In this document: one piece after another, positions 7,376 to 16,648 of the stretch
Position numbering within the stretch: position 1 is the stretch's first letter
How the letters are laid out: every line of letters begins with the position of its first letter
Source of the DNA: Pseudomonadota bacterium
GTDB lineage: Bacteria > Pseudomonadota > Alphaproteobacteria > Rhizobiales > Xanthobacteraceae
Reading direction: 5' to 3'
NCBI GenBank assembly: GCA_018242205.1
Contig: JAFECJ010000010.1
Location: 1 to 64,000, forward strand
Length of the DNA stretch: 64,000 nucleotides
Notes under the pieces: model-generated
Database searches by the model: none
What the model was told of the DNA's origin: nothing
Seen by the model: the letters and a program-made list of their open reading frames with translations, nothing else
Program-made: the position numbers and the translations under genes

Positions 7376-8050
7376 TCAGTCGCTTTCCAGAACCGCCAGT
7401 GCTTCGTCGCCGCTCGGGGGCGGCTCGTCGCGAAGCGCGAAGAATTCGGCCTCGCCGGTGAGCGCGTCTTCCAGCAAGCGTTGATAGCGCTTCTTCGGCA
7501 CCTCGACGGCGCCGAAGGTGCGCAGGTGCTCGGTGACGTATTGCGTGTCGCACAAAGTGTAGCCGCCAGCCTTGAGCCGCGCCATCAAGTGCACCAGCGC
7601 GATCTTCGAGGCATCGCGCACACGGTGGAACATGCTCTCGCCGAAGAAGGCGCGGCCGAGCGAGACGCCGTAGAGGCCGCCGACCAGCGCGTCGCCGTCA
7701 TAGACCTCGACGGTGTGACAGTGGCCGCGATCGAACAGGCCGCGATAGAGCTTGCGGATGCGCGTGTTGATCCAGGTGCGGTCGCGGTCGGTGGCCGGCG
7801 TGGCGCAGCCGTCGATGACGGCGTCGAAATCGCGGTCGACATGGACGGTGAGGGGCGTCGCGCGCACGGTGCGGGCGAGCCGCGCCGGAACATGGAACCC
7901 GGCGAGCGGCAGGATGCCGCGATGTTCCGGCTCGATCCAGTACAGCGCCGGATCGTCGGCGTCCTCGGCCATCGGAAAGATGCCGCAGGCATAGGCCTTG
8001 AGCAGCACGTCCGGGGTGATTTCGAAATCGGTGTTGTCGCGGCCGGCCAT
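7376..8050 (-). CDS. aat: Leucyl/phenylalanyl-tRNA--protein transferase
   Basis: 224 residues, normal length. Transfers Leu or Phe from aminoacyl-tRNA to proteins with an N-terminal Lys or Arg, marking them for ClpAP/ClpS degradation (bacterial N-degron pathway). Characteristic blocks: [29 protein letters not shown] near the N-terminus, [30 protein letters not shown] in the middle, [12 protein letters not shown] and [16 protein letters not shown] near the C-terminus. Genes accC and accB follow on the same strand in relatives; here a two-component island separates them. Confidence 0.97.
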   Translation of the reverse strand: MAGRDNTDFEITPDVLLKAYACGIFPMAEDADDPALYWIEPEHRGILPLAGFHVPARLARTVRATPLTVHVDRDFDAVIDGCATPATDRDRTWINTRIRKLYRGLFDRGHCHTVEVYDGDALVGGLYGVSLGRAFFGESMFHRVRDASKIALVHLMARLKAGGYTLCDTQYVTEHLRTFGAVEVPKKRYQRLLEDALTGEAEFFALRDEPPPSGDEALAVLESD

Positions 8051-8221
8051 CGTCCGGCCGTTTTAACGCGCCGGGCGCTGCGGCGCCACGATTACGCTTC
8101 GGTTACCATGATCACTTTGAATTTTAAGTAGTTTGAACGATTTCGCGCCCCTGGCGTTAGCCCGGCATCGAACTGTCGATCGGAGCATGCGAACCCTCCG
8201 ATTCGCCGCACATCGAGCCTG

Positions 8222-8614
8222 ATGAGAACGACCATGCCGGACCGATCGCAACCCATCTACGTGCTTCTGGTCGAAGACGAGGAGCTCATCAGCATGGTCG
8301 TGGCGGACGAATTGCGCGAGCGAGGCTTTATTGTGCAAGAGGTCAGCACCGCCGAGGAGGCGCTGCGTCATCTCCAGAGTGGCGCGCCGGTCGATGTCGT
8401 CTTCACCGACGTCAACCTGCCGGGCGATATCGACGGCGCGGAACTGGCGGAGCGGGCGCGAACGATGCGGCCCGACCTGCCGATCCTTTATGCGTCCGGC
8501 CGCTACGCGGAGTTCGGGCTGAAAGGCATGGTGGCGCGCTCGCTGTTCGTGCCGAAGCCCTACAGTCCATCTGAGGTCTGCACGCTGATCGAGCGACTGT
8601 CGGCGCGCGTCTGA
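8222..8614 (+). CDS. Single-domain response regulator (CheY-like)
   Basis: 130 residues; the start may instead be the ATG at 8234. A lone receiver domain: acidic pocket VEDEE (17-21), phosphoacceptor D63 in VFTDVNLPG, A/S-G in LYASGRYA and conserved K-P in FVPKPYSP. No output domain, so it works by protein contact or as a phosphate sink. It faces away from aat and converges on the REC-kinase gene, with a gap of only 7 bases, so it likely belongs functionally to the neighbouring signalling genes. Partner kinase not identifiable from sequence. Confidence 0.9.
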   Translation: MRTTMPDRSQPIYVLLVEDEELISMVVADELRERGFIVQEVSTAEEALRHLQSGAPVDVVFTDVNLPGDIDGAELAERARTMRPDLPILYASGRYAEFGLKGMVARSLFVPKPYSPSEVCTLIERLSARV

Positions 8615-8621
8615 CCGCAGG

Positions 8622-9734
8622 TCAGGCGGCAGGTTTGGGCGCCGAGGCCTTGACCGCCGGCGCCGAAAACAGATCGAAGTCGACGGTCACGCGCGTGCCA
8701 TTCGGACCGCTGACATGGTTGATGTGTGCGTGCAGCTTGTCTCCCATGGCGTGGACGATGCGCTGACCGAGCCCGGTCGAGCGCACGGGGGCGGGGGCGG
8801 CGCCGTTGGAGGAATTGCCGACGCCGTCGTCTTCCACGCTCAGGACCGCGTGATTGTCGCCGTTCCGGCGCAACAGCACTCGGATGGCGCCTTTCTTGCC
8901 GTCGGGGTAGGCGTATTTCAGCGCGTTGGTGACGAGCTCATTGACGATCATGCCGAGGGCGACGGCGTGGTCCGGCGCTGCCGCCATGGGTTCGGCCTGC
9001 AGCGTCAATTGCGCCAGCACGCCGCCTTCGGCGGCGGTGGAGCGGCGCAGATCCTCGACCAGCGCCTCGAGATAGAGTTCGACGGCGACCGACTGCACAT
9101 CGTCGGAGGTATAGAGCCGGCGGTGCACCTGCGCGACCGCCATGACGCGGCCGGTGGCGTCGCTGAGCGCTTCCTTGACCTCGGCATTGGCGGCGGCGTT
9201 CGACTGGATCGTGAGCAGCGACGCGATCAGTTGCAGGCTGTTGCCGACGCGATGGTTGACTTCGCGCATCAGCAGCGCGCGCTCGGCGGCCAGCGCCTCG
9301 AAGCGGTCGCGCGCGGCGCGCACTTCGGCTTCGGCGGCTTCCTTGGCGCGACGCGTACGCATGGCGTCGGCGGCGGCGTGACACGCAGCCTTGAGCAGGA
9401 AGGTGAACTCGCCCTGGACTTCCTTGACGACATAGTCGAAGGCGCCGGCTTTCAGCGCTGCGACCGCCATGCGCGAGTCCTGGGCGCCGGTGACGACGAT
9501 GACCGGCGGATGATTGGGCAGCCGGTTGATGCGCTCGGTCAGTTCGATGCCGCCGAGGCCGGGCATGTACAGATCGACGGCGACGATGTCGATGTCCGCC
9601 TGCTCGCCGAGCAGCTTGAGGCCGCTTTCGCCGTCGCTGGCGGTGACGACCTCGATGCCCTCGCGTCCCAGCGTGCGCTTGACCAGCGCACACAGACCGG
9701 CGTCGTCGTCGATGTACAGAACCTTGCGCGGCAT
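8622..9734 (-). CDS. Hybrid receiver-histidine kinase (REC + HisKA_2/HATPase_c)
   Basis: 370 residues, no membrane segment. Receiver domain at about 4-120 with DDD (9-11) and phosphoacceptor D54 (VAVDLYMPG). A coiled linker (125-158) leads to a HisKA_2-type phosphotransfer helix with H161 in REVNHRVGNSLQL, the class of cytosolic sensor kinases related to HWE kinases, then a HATPase_c domain (NELVTNALKYA N-box, VEDDGVG G1 box). The receiver-first layout suggests that it is switched by another kinase: the CHASE3 kinase and the response regulator just upstream on the same strand are the obvious candidates, 7 bases away. Confidence 0.9.
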   Translation of the reverse strand: MPRKVLYIDDDAGLCALVKRTLGREGIEVVTASDGESGLKLLGEQADIDIVAVDLYMPGLGGIELTERINRLPNHPPVIVVTGAQDSRMAVAALKAGAFDYVVKEVQGEFTFLLKAACHAAADAMRTRRAKEAAEAEVRAARDRFEALAAERALLMREVNHRVGNSLQLIASLLTIQSNAAANAEVKEALSDATGRVMAVAQVHRRLYTSDDVQSVAVELYLEALVEDLRRSTAAEGGVLAQLTLQAEPMAAAPDHAVALGMIVNELVTNALKYAYPDGKKGAIRVLLRRNGDNHAVLSVEDDGVGNSSNGAAPAPVRSTGLGQRIVHAMGDKLHAHINHVSGPNGTRVTVDFDLFSAPAVKASAPKPAA

Positions 9735-9741
9735 GGATCGC

Positions 9742-10194
9742 TTAATGCGGTGAGGGAACCTGGATGACCGAGAAGAACAGACCGAGCTGGCGGATTGCGT
9801 TGGCGAAACTGTCGTAGTTTACCGGCTTGGTAATGTAGACGTTGCAGCCGAGATCGTAGCAGCGCTGGATCTCGAGGGCGTCGTCGGTGGTCGTCAGCAC
9901 GACCACCGGCACGCGCTTGAGATGCTCGTTCGACTTGATGCGGCCGAGGATCTCGACGCCGGTCATGTCGGGCAGATTGAGATCGAGCAGGACCAGCAGC
10001 GGCTTGCCCTTGCTGGCCAGCCCCGAACCGTCGGCGCCGAACAAATAGGTCATGGCGTCGGTGCCGTTGGCGAACGGGGAAATCGGATTGTTGACGCCGG
10101 CACGCCGGATGTTCTTTTCGATCAGGCGGGCATGACCTTCGTCGTCCTCGATCATCACGATCTCGACGGGAAGCTCCGACATACGGCTATTCAC
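9742..10194 (-). CDS. Response regulator of the Rcp1 type
   Basis: 150 residues from a GTG at 10194, which overlaps the stop of the upstream kinase as GTGA and has CAGGAG 6 bases before it; the ATG four codons later (10182) is an alternative. Stand-alone receiver: IEDDEGHARLIEKNIRRAG (15-33), phosphoacceptor D71 in VLLDLNLPDMTG, TTTDD and ITKPVNYDSF. This subfamily, like cyanobacterial Rcp1, usually partners a phytochrome-like or CHASE3-containing kinase encoded next to it, which is the case here. Confidence 0.92.
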   Translation of the reverse strand: MNSRMSELPVEIVMIEDDEGHARLIEKNIRRAGVNNPISPFANGTDAMTYLFGADGSGLASKGKPLLVLLDLNLPDMTGVEILGRIKSNEHLKRVPVVVLTTTDDALEIQRCYDLGCNVYITKPVNYDSFANAIRQLGLFFSVIQVPSPH

Positions 10195-11720
10195 GCTGCG
10201 CTCCTGTTCGCCGCCGACCATCGCCGGGGCAGTGTCACGGTGAAGGTGCTGCCCTTACCGAGTTCCGAAGTCAAACCCATGGTTCCACCGAGCCGTCGCA
10301 CCAAGGCCCTGACGTGGGCAAGGCCGATGCCTTCCCCGGGGCGATCCTGCCGTCCCGCCCTGCGGAACAGCTCGAAGACACGCTGAAAATCGGCCCGGTC
10401 GATGCCGCGGCCGTTGTCCTGGACTTCGTAAATGGCATGTGTGGCGGTCAGACGGCCTCTGATCTCGATCTGCAGTTTTTCGTCATCGCGACCATATTTC
10501 AAAGCATTATCAATGAGATTGCCAAAAATCTGCTGGGCCGCCAGCGGATCCGTCTCCACCGCTGGCAAGCTCTCAACGCGCAACGTGGCCTGAAGTTCCG
10601 CGGCGCGATGTGTCACCGTCTCGACGAGGCTGGCGATCAGCGCGTCCATATCCACGGTTTCTGGATGGAATTGGCGGCGGCCCTCGCGGGACAGCTTGAG
10701 GACGGCGTTGATCAGCCGGTCCATGTTGTCGATCGAGGTCTTGATGAAGCCGATGGCTTCGTCGAACTCGGCGCCAAGCTGCTGGACCGGTACTTTCTCC
10801 TCGCCGCCCGGTTCGGCGCCCTGTGTGGCGGCAAGCTCGCCGGCCAAGCGTTCGATCTCCTGGAAGATGTCCTGCCGCAACGTCTCGAGCTCCGAGGTGA
10901 AGCCCATGATGTTGACCAGCGGTGAGCGCAGGTCGTGGCTGACGATATAGGCGAAGCGCTGGATTTCCTCGTTGGCCTCAGTGAGATCCTCGGTGCGATA
11001 TTCGACGATGCGTTCGAGATTGGCGTTGGTCGCGGCGAGCTCCGACCGCGCCGCTTCGGCGCGGCGATAATTGCGCTGCACGAGGAGAATGGAGAGGGCG
11101 CCGATGCCGACGATGAGCAGGGCGCCGGCCAGCGACACGAACAGCAGCAGATTGCTGGTATTGCGCGAGGACTTGGCGCGCACCTCGGCGAGGTTGCTTT
11201 CCTGTTCGATGGCCTGATCGATGACGTCGCGCAGCTCGGTCATGATGCGACGGCCTTCACCCTGGCGCACCTGCAACAAGGCTTCGCGGCGCTGGCCTTG
11301 TTCGTTGAGGGCAATGATGCGTTGCATCTCGCGGAATTTTCCGGTGACGAGCTCGTCGACGCGATCGATCGTGGTCTGGCGCGTGGCGCTGGTCTTGGCC
11401 AATTCGCGGATCTCGGCGATCGTGTCGCGGGTCTCGGGTTCGGCGTCGCGGAAGTCTTCGAGATAGGTTCGGTCGTTGGTCAGCAGATATCCGCGCTGGC
11501 TGCTCTCGGCCCGGCGCACCGTGAGTTGAATGTCGGACAGCTTGTCCTCGATGCTGAGCGTGTCCGTGAGCTGCTTGCTATCGGACGCCGAGCGTTCGAC
11601 TAAATAGATAGTTGCGGCACTGATGCCGACCAGCAGCAGGAAGCCGATGCCGAGTAGCAGCGCCTGCAAATTGAGGAACCGCCAGCGAGGCAACATCCAG
11701 GCCAAGGGACGTCCTTTCAT
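10191..11720 (-). CDS. CHASE3-domain membrane sensor histidine kinase
   Basis: 509 residues. Membrane segment 18-41, an extracytoplasmic CHASE3 domain at about 45-182 (SIEDKLSDIQLTVRRAESSQRGYLLT is the typical start), second membrane segment 190-214, a short coiled coil, then HisKA with H262 in IVSHDLRSPLVN and HATPase_c with NLIDNALKYG, DNGRGID and GEGIGLAHVRALV. HisKA carries an acidic insertion at about 283-312. CHASE3 ligands are unknown. First gene of a minus-strand set: kinase, Rcp1-like regulator (4-base overlap), REC-kinase. Confidence 0.93.
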   Translation of the reverse strand: MKGRPLAWMLPRWRFLNLQALLLGIGFLLLVGISAATIYLVERSASDSKQLTDTLSIEDKLSDIQLTVRRAESSQRGYLLTNDRTYLEDFRDAEPETRDTIAEIRELAKTSATRQTTIDRVDELVTGKFREMQRIIALNEQGQRREALLQVRQGEGRRIMTELRDVIDQAIEQESNLAEVRAKSSRNTSNLLLFVSLAGALLIVGIGALSILLVQRNYRRAEAARSELAATNANLERIVEYRTEDLTEANEEIQRFAYIVSHDLRSPLVNIMGFTSELETLRQDIFQEIERLAGELAATQGAEPGGEEKVPVQQLGAEFDEAIGFIKTSIDNMDRLINAVLKLSREGRRQFHPETVDMDALIASLVETVTHRAAELQATLRVESLPAVETDPLAAQQIFGNLIDNALKYGRDDEKLQIEIRGRLTATHAIYEVQDNGRGIDRADFQRVFELFRRAGRQDRPGEGIGLAHVRALVRRLGGTMGLTSELGKGSTFTVTLPRRWSAANRSAA

Positions 11721-11825
11721 TCCGCGCGCGGCGGGCGTTGTTACGTTGTCGCAAAGAAGGCGGGGAATCGCCGTCGACGATATCGGATTCGGCCAGCGGC
11801 ACGAATTGCCCCGGACGACCGATGA

Positions 11826-12269
11826 TTATTGATTGATCTCCGGCTCGACAAGGCGAGCCAGATTACGCAGGGATTCCTGCCAGCCGAGGTAGCAGGCTTC
11901 AACCGGAATGGCGTCGGGTATGCCCTCCTGCACGATGTCGACCTCGGTGCCGACGAGGACTTTCCGGAGTTCCACCGTCACGCGGATTTCGCCCGGCAGG
12001 TTGGGGTCTTCGAACTTGTCGGTATAGCGAACGCGCGTCTCGGGCACGAGTTCCAAGAATTCGCCGCCGAAGGCGTGGCTGGCGCCGGTGGTGAAATTGC
12101 GGAATGACATCCGGAAAGTTCCGCCGACCGTGGCGTCGAGCGCGTGCACGGTGCAGGCAAAGCCATTGGGCGGCAGCCACTTCGCCAGCGCATCGGCCTC
12201 GAGGAAGGCGCGATAGACCTTGTCCGGTTTGGTGGCCAGGACGCGGTGCAGTCGAACGGTGCCGGGCAT
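11826..12269 (-). CDS. SRPBCC (AHSA1-like) domain protein
   Basis: 147 residues, a full START-like fold of the AHSA1/polyketide-cyclase type: N-terminal KPDKVYRAFLEADALAKWLPP, GGTFRMSFRNF and the closing helix with GWQESLRNLARLVE. Such domains bind hydrophobic ligands in a cavity; the specific role is unknown. Start supported by GGAGG 7 bases before ATG 12269. Sits between the kinase island and accC, on the same strand as both, with about 50 bases to accC's stop. Confidence 0.88.
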   Translation of the reverse strand: MPGTVRLHRVLATKPDKVYRAFLEADALAKWLPPNGFACTVHALDATVGGTFRMSFRNFTTGASHAFGGEFLELVPETRVRYTDKFEDPNLPGEIRVTVELRKVLVGTEVDIVQEGIPDAIPVEACYLGWQESLRNLARLVEPEINQ

Positions 12270-12318
12270 GACTTTTCCTCCAATGAGCGCGCCACCGGTT
12301 CATCGCCGGCTTGGCGCG

Positions 12319-13689
12319 TCAGGAGGATAGCGGCTGGCTTTCTTCCATTCCACCCTGAGCGAGGAACTGCTCGAGCCAGTGGATGTGATAGTCGCCGTTG
12401 ATGATGTCGGATTCACGCACCAAGGCGCGGAACAACGGCAGCGTCGTCTCGATGCCGTCGACCACGACTTCGTCGAGCGCGCGCTTGAGCCGCATCAGGC
12501 ATTCCTGGCGCGTCTTGCCGTGCACGATCAGCTTGCCGACCAGGGAGTCGTAATAAGGCGGGATCGAGTAGCCCTGATAGACTGCGGAATCGATACGCAC
12601 GCCGAGGCCGCCCGGCGGATGATAGTGCAGGATCTTGCCGGGCGACGGCCTGAACGACACCGGGTTCTCGGCATTGATGCGGCACTCGATGGCGTGGCCA
12701 TGGAAACGAATGTCGCTCTGCTTCAGCGTCAGATCGGCGCCGGCGGCGACGCGGATCTGTTCGAAGATCAGATCGATGTCGGTGATCATTTCGGTCACCG
12801 GATGCTCGACCTGGATGCGCGTGTTCATCTCGATGAAGTAGAATTCGCCGTTCTCGTAAAGGAATTCGACGGTGCCAACGCCGAGATACTGAATCTCGCG
12901 CATGGCCTTGGCGACCGTTTCGCCGATCTTGTCGCGCGCCGCGACGTTGAGCGCGGGCGAGGGGCTTTCCTCGAGCACCTTCTGGTGGCGGCGCTGTAGC
13001 GAGCAGTCGCGCTCGCCGAGATGGATGGCGTTGCCCTTTCCGTCGCCGAGCACCTGGATTTCGATGTGGCGCGGCTTGCCGAGATATTTCTCGATATAGA
13101 CGGCGTCGCTGCCGAAATTGGCTTTGGCTTCGGAACGCGCGGTGGACAGCGCGCTGGCGAGTTCGTCGGCCGAGCGCGCGACCCGCATGCCCTTGCCGCC
13201 GCCGCCGGCCGCGGCCTTGATCAAAACCGGGAAGCCGATCTCCTTGGCGACGCGCGCCGCCTCGGCGTCGTCGGAAACGCCGCCATCGGAGCCGGGCACG
13301 ACCGGAATGCCGAGGCGCTTGGCGGTGCGCTTGGCCTCGATCTTGTCGCCCATGATGCGGATGTGTTCGGCCTTCGGGCCGATGAAATGCAGGCCGTGTT
13401 CGGCGAGGATCTCGGCGAAGCGGGCGTTCTCCGACAGGAAGCCGTAGCCGGGATGCACGGCGTCGGCGCCGGTGATCTCGCAGGCGGCCAAGATCGCCGG
13501 GATGTTGAGGTAGCTGTCTTTCGCCGCCGGTGGACCGATGCAGACGCTCTCATCGGCGAAGCGCACATGCATGGCGTCGGCGTCGGCGGTGGAATGCACC
13601 GCGACGGTCTTGATGCCGAGCTCCTTGCAGGCGCGCAGCACGCGCAGTGCGATCTCGCCGCGATTGGCTATGAGGATTTTATCGAACAT
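12319..13689 (-). CDS. accC: Acetyl-CoA carboxylase, biotin carboxylase subunit
   Basis: 456 residues. Carboxylates the biotin carried on AccB with bicarbonate and ATP, the first step of malonyl-CoA and fatty acid synthesis. Biotin-carboxylase N-domain ([22 protein letters not shown]), ATP-grasp with the glycine loop [10 protein letters not shown] (about 161-170), [14 protein letters not shown] (about 288-301) with catalytic E and R, and C-domain through 445. Normal length. Downstream of accB with a 27-base gap, forming the common accBC pair. Confidence 0.98.
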   Translation of the reverse strand: MFDKILIANRGEIALRVLRACKELGIKTVAVHSTADADAMHVRFADESVCIGPPAAKDSYLNIPAILAACEITGADAVHPGYGFLSENARFAEILAEHGLHFIGPKAEHIRIMGDKIEAKRTAKRLGIPVVPGSDGGVSDDAEAARVAKEIGFPVLIKAAAGGGGKGMRVARSADELASALSTARSEAKANFGSDAVYIEKYLGKPRHIEIQVLGDGKGNAIHLGERDCSLQRRHQKVLEESPSPALNVAARDKIGETVAKAMREIQYLGVGTVEFLYENGEFYFIEMNTRIQVEHPVTEMITDIDLIFEQIRVAAGADLTLKQSDIRFHGHAIECRINAENPVSFRPSPGKILHYHPPGGLGVRIDSAVYQGYSIPPYYDSLVGKLIVHGKTRQECLMRLKRALDEVVVDGIETTLPLFRALVRESDIINGDYHIHWLEQFLAQGGMEESQPLSS

Positions 13690-13716
13690 GGCGGCTGCCC
13701 GGCGGAGTGAGGGACG

Positions 13717-14181
13717 TCACTCGATGATCACCAGCGGCTCGCCGAATTCCACCGGCTGGCCGTCTTCACACAGGATCTGGGTCACGGTACCGCCACGCGG
13801 CGCCGGGATCTGGTTCATTGTCTTCATCGCTTCGATGATCAGCAGCGTATCGCCCGCCTTCACCTTGGTGCCGACCTCGATGAAGGGGCGGGCGCCGGGC
13901 TCCGGCGCCATATAGGCGGTGCCGACCATCGGCGACTTGACCACGCCAGGGTGCTTGGCGGCATCCATCGGCGCGGCCGCGGATTCGCCAACCGGCTGCG
14001 GGGCGGCGGCGCGCACGACCGGCGCCGGCGCGGCGGCGACCGCGACGCTGCCACGGGCGACGCGGATGCGCTGACCGTCCTGCTCGATTTCGATCTCGGT
14101 CAGTCCGGTCTCGTCGAGAAGCTTGGACAGCTCCTGAATGAGTTCACGGTCAACCAGCGTAGTTTTCGGCGGTTTTGCCAT
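13717..14181 (-). CDS. accB: Acetyl-CoA carboxylase biotin carboxyl carrier protein
   Basis: 154 residues. N-terminal part with [26 protein letters not shown], an Ala/Pro linker (46-75), then the biotinyl domain (78-153) with biotinylated K120 in EAMKTMN. The usual AMKM becomes AMKT, which is common in Rhizobiales. Carries the carboxyl group from AccC to the carboxyltransferase. Directly upstream of accC and downstream of aroQ on the same strand. Confidence 0.98.
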   Translation of the reverse strand: MAKPPKTTLVDRELIQELSKLLDETGLTEIEIEQDGQRIRVARGSVAVAAAPAPVVRAAAPQPVGESAAAPMDAAKHPGVVKSPMVGTAYMAPEPGARPFIEVGTKVKAGDTLLIIEAMKTMNQIPAPRGGTVTQILCEDGQPVEFGEPLVIIE

Positions 14182-14245
14182 TCAAACGGTTCCGACGTTG
14201 TGGGCGCTGCCGGCGCGGGCGGGCAGACGCATAGCGTGAGATGTC

Positions 14246-14698
14246 TTACTTTTCTTTTGCGCCGATCATGCCGGCCAGCCCCTGGATCGCCAGCGCATAG
14301 CCCTGGACGCCGAAGCCGGCCATGACCGCCTTGGCCACTTTCGACACGTAAGAGTGATGCCGGAAGCGCTCGCGCTGGTGGACGTTGGTGATGTGGATCT
14401 CGATCACGGGCAGTTCGGTCAGGGTCAGCGCATCGAGGATGGCGACCGACGTGTGCGTATAGGCCGCCGGGTTGATGACGATGCCGGCGGCCTTGTTCAG
14501 GCGGGCTTCCTGGATGTAGGTGACCAGTTCGCCTTCGATATTCGATTGTTTGAACACCATACCGAGGCCGAAGCGCTTGCAGGTCTCGCCGCACAGGCGC
14601 TCGACGTCGGCCAAGGTCGCCGAGCCATATTTCTCCGGCTCGCGCGTGCCCAGCATATTGAGGTTGGGTCCGTTGAGGACGTAGATCGTCTGGGCCAT
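14246..14698 (-). CDS. aroQ: 3-dehydroquinate dehydratase, type II
   Basis: 150 residues from ATG 14698; an upstream in-frame ATG at 14749 would add 17 residues that do not match the family. Third step of the shikimate pathway, trans-dehydration of 3-dehydroquinate. Catalytic Y24 (EPEKYGS), N76 in [11 protein letters not shown]102 in [11 protein letters not shown] and the dodecamer-forming C-terminus [11 protein letters not shown] are all present. aroQ-accB-accC on one strand is a conserved order in this group. Confidence 0.97.
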   Translation of the reverse strand: MAQTIYVLNGPNLNMLGTREPEKYGSATLADVERLCGETCKRFGLGMVFKQSNIEGELVTYIQEARLNKAAGIVINPAAYTHTSVAILDALTLTELPVIEIHITNVHQRERFRHHSYVSKVAKAVMAGFGVQGYALAIQGLAGMIGAKEK

Positions 14699-14859
14699 TG
14701 CAGTGGGCTGTCCGGCAGGGCTGGTGTGCGGTCGCTTTTTGACGCCCATCGCCGGGCGTTTTGTCGATACGAACGCTTTATAGGTGGCCGCAGCCGTCAG
14801 GGGAAGCCCGCACAGGGTGGCCCTGGGGATCGTTCAAGCCATTGATATAACGGCATTAA

Positions 14860-15687
14860 TTACGCCGCCGAGGCCGCGCCGGCCGTGGCCGTGAAAACAT
14901 AGGCCCGAATGCGGCCTTCGACCGGCCCGGCGCCGAACTTCCGTATCAACGCCGCCTCGGCAAGGCGCGTGGCGTGTTCGAGACCTTCCGGGTCGCGCGC
15001 TTCGATCTCGTTGCGCAGCGGCGTGCCGTGACAATATGCAATGGCCGGTACCTGCGCCGTCTCGGCTTTGCTGACGGCGTCCACCGCATCGCAATGGATG
15101 TCCGAGAAGCCGGCCGCCCGCAGTTCGCTCACGATCCGGGCCTTGTCGTGATAGCCATGCGGCGTGCGCGCGAGAAAGCGGGGCGGGTCGTCGGGAAATC
15201 GGCCGGCGAGAGCGGCGGTGACGACGTCGGCGAAGTCGTTCTCTTCGATGCGATCCCAGACGTTCAGCAGATAGACACCGCCGGGCTTGAGCACGCGCCG
15301 TGCCTCGCGATAGCCCTGCAGCTTGTCTGGAAAAAACATCGCGCCGAACTGGCAAAGGACGACGTCAAAGCGTCGATCGTCGAAGGGCAGCGCCAGCGCG
15401 TCGGCCTGCCGCCATTCGACCCGGTCGGCTTGCGGGTGGTGCGATCGGGCGAAATCCAGCATCGGTTGATTGAGGTCGGTGGCGACGATGCGCGCGCCGC
15501 CGAGGGCTGTCGCAAGCGCGCGTGTGACGACACCGGTTCCGGCGGCCGTCTCGAGCACGGCTTCCGGGCGCGCTTGTGCAGTGCGCCGCGCCAGGTCTTT
15601 CGCATAAGGCTCGAAGACAAGCGGCACCATCAGCCGATTATAAAGATCGGGGATCGAACCGGAGAAGACGGTGTCGCTGGCAGCCAT
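14860..15687 (-). CDS. SAM-dependent class I methyltransferase
   Basis: 275 residues from ATG 15687, which has AAGGAG 7 bases before it; an upstream in-frame ATG at 15708 is less likely. UbiE-like Rossmann methyltransferase: motif I VLETAAGTGVVTRAL (about 45-59), ATDLNQPMLDFAR (motif II), ADALALPFDDRRFDVVLCQFG and post-motif LKPGGVYLLNVWD. The C-terminal third is typical of small-molecule methyltransferases. Substrate unknown. Apparently a single-gene unit between aroQ and the dsbA-like gene. Confidence 0.88.
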   Translation of the reverse strand: MAASDTVFSGSIPDLYNRLMVPLVFEPYAKDLARRTAQARPEAVLETAAGTGVVTRALATALGGARIVATDLNQPMLDFARSHHPQADRVEWRQADALALPFDDRRFDVVLCQFGAMFFPDKLQGYREARRVLKPGGVYLLNVWDRIEENDFADVVTAALAGRFPDDPPRFLARTPHGYHDKARIVSELRAAGFSDIHCDAVDAVSKAETAQVPAIAYCHGTPLRNEIEARDPEGLEHATRLAEAALIRKFGAGPVEGRIRAYVFTATAGAASAA

Positions 15688-15800
15688 GGCTGCGCTCCTT
15701 TGCATCACGCCGGTCCCCGGCGGCGATCTGACTCCAATTCACGGCGAGATTTCAAGCCTGTTTATTCGTCCCGGTGGAACGGGTTCTGCTGCTGCGCAAA

Positions 15801-15827
15801 AAAAAGAGGCGCAGGATCCTGCGCCTC
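15801..15827 (-). terminator. Intrinsic terminator of the DsbA-like gene
   Basis: A perfect 22-base palindrome GAGGCGCAGGA/TCCTGCGCCTC at 15806-15827, followed leftward by an A run on the plus strand (15798-15805), that is eight U in the transcript. About 35 bases after the stop at 15863. Confidence 0.92.
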
Positions 15828-15862
15828 CTTCATGTTTTGCCGCTTTAAGCTCGTGTGATCGT

Positions 15863-16627
15863 TCAGCAGGTCGCCTTGCCGCAACGCGCCACATTGACCT
15901 TCTGGCGCAGCGCGTCGAGGCCGACGGCGCCGACGACGACGTCGTTGCCGATGACGTAGCTCGGCGTGCCGTTCATGCCGAGCGTTTCGGCAAGCTTGAA
16001 GTTCTCCTGCAAGGTCGTCTTCACCTCGGGGCTCGCCATGTCCTTTTCCAGTCGCGCCATGTCCAGACCGGCGGCTTTGGCGGCGGCGAGCGCATGGGCC
16101 TTGTCGGCCTGGCCGCGGCCGCCGAGCAGCTTCTGATGGAAGTCGAGATATTTCTGGCCGGTCGGATCCTGCATGCGCACCGCGACCGCGACCTGAGCGG
16201 CTTCGACCGAGCCGGGGCCAAGTACCGGGAATTCCTTGAGCACGACCTTCAGGTTCGGGTCCTTGAGCAGGGCGAGCATGTCGCCCATGGCGTGCTTGCA
16301 GTAGCCGCAGTTGTAATCGAAGAACTCGACGAAGGTGACGTCGCCTTTCGGATTGCCGAGCGTGACCTGGTTGGGCGAGGAGAACAGCGCCTTGGCGTTG
16401 TCCTTCACCGCGGCCTGATGCTTCTCGGCTTCGGCGGCCTGCTGGCGCTTGTCGAGTTCGGCCATCGCCTCCTGCAGGACTTCCGGGTGGGCGATGAGAT
16501 ATTCGCGGACGATGGCGCCGATCTCGTCGCGCTGGGTCGACGAGAACTCGGCGGCTGAAGCGCCTTGCGTCAGCGCCGACGCCAGCAGGGCGGCGCCGAA
16601 GGCAGCGATACGCAGTTTGAGGGTCAT
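15863..16627 (-). CDS. DsbA-family periplasmic thiol:disulfide oxidoreductase
   Basis: 254 residues. Signal peptide about 1-26 (ALTQGASAAE). A charged helical region (28-80, homologous to the N-terminal region of DsbA-like/ScsC proteins) precedes a thioredoxin fold with active site C107-G-Y-C110 and cis-proline P222 in NGTPSYVIG. Likely oxidises or isomerises periplasmic disulfides. Odd point: a second cysteine pair at the extreme C-terminus (C249, C254). Upstream on the same strand, 21 bases away, is the M48 protease gene, so both may be co-transcribed and share the terminator at 15801-15827. Confidence 0.9.
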   Translation of the reverse strand: MTLKLRIAAFGAALLASALTQGASAAEFSSTQRDEIGAIVREYLIAHPEVLQEAMAELDKRQQAAEAEKHQAAVKDNAKALFSSPNQVTLGNPKGDVTFVEFFDYNCGYCKHAMGDMLALLKDPNLKVVLKEFPVLGPGSVEAAQVAVAVRMQDPTGQKYLDFHQKLLGGRGQADKAHALAAAKAAGLDMARLEKDMASPEVKTTLQENFKLAETLGMNGTPSYVIGNDVVVGAVGLDALRQKVNVARCGKATC

Positions 16628-16648
16628 TGGCTGTGTCCTTGTCGATGA

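Noticed and set aside
8715-9767. 350-codon plus-strand open frame over the REC-kinase gene
   Set aside because: Shadow of the kinase on the other strand; no motif.
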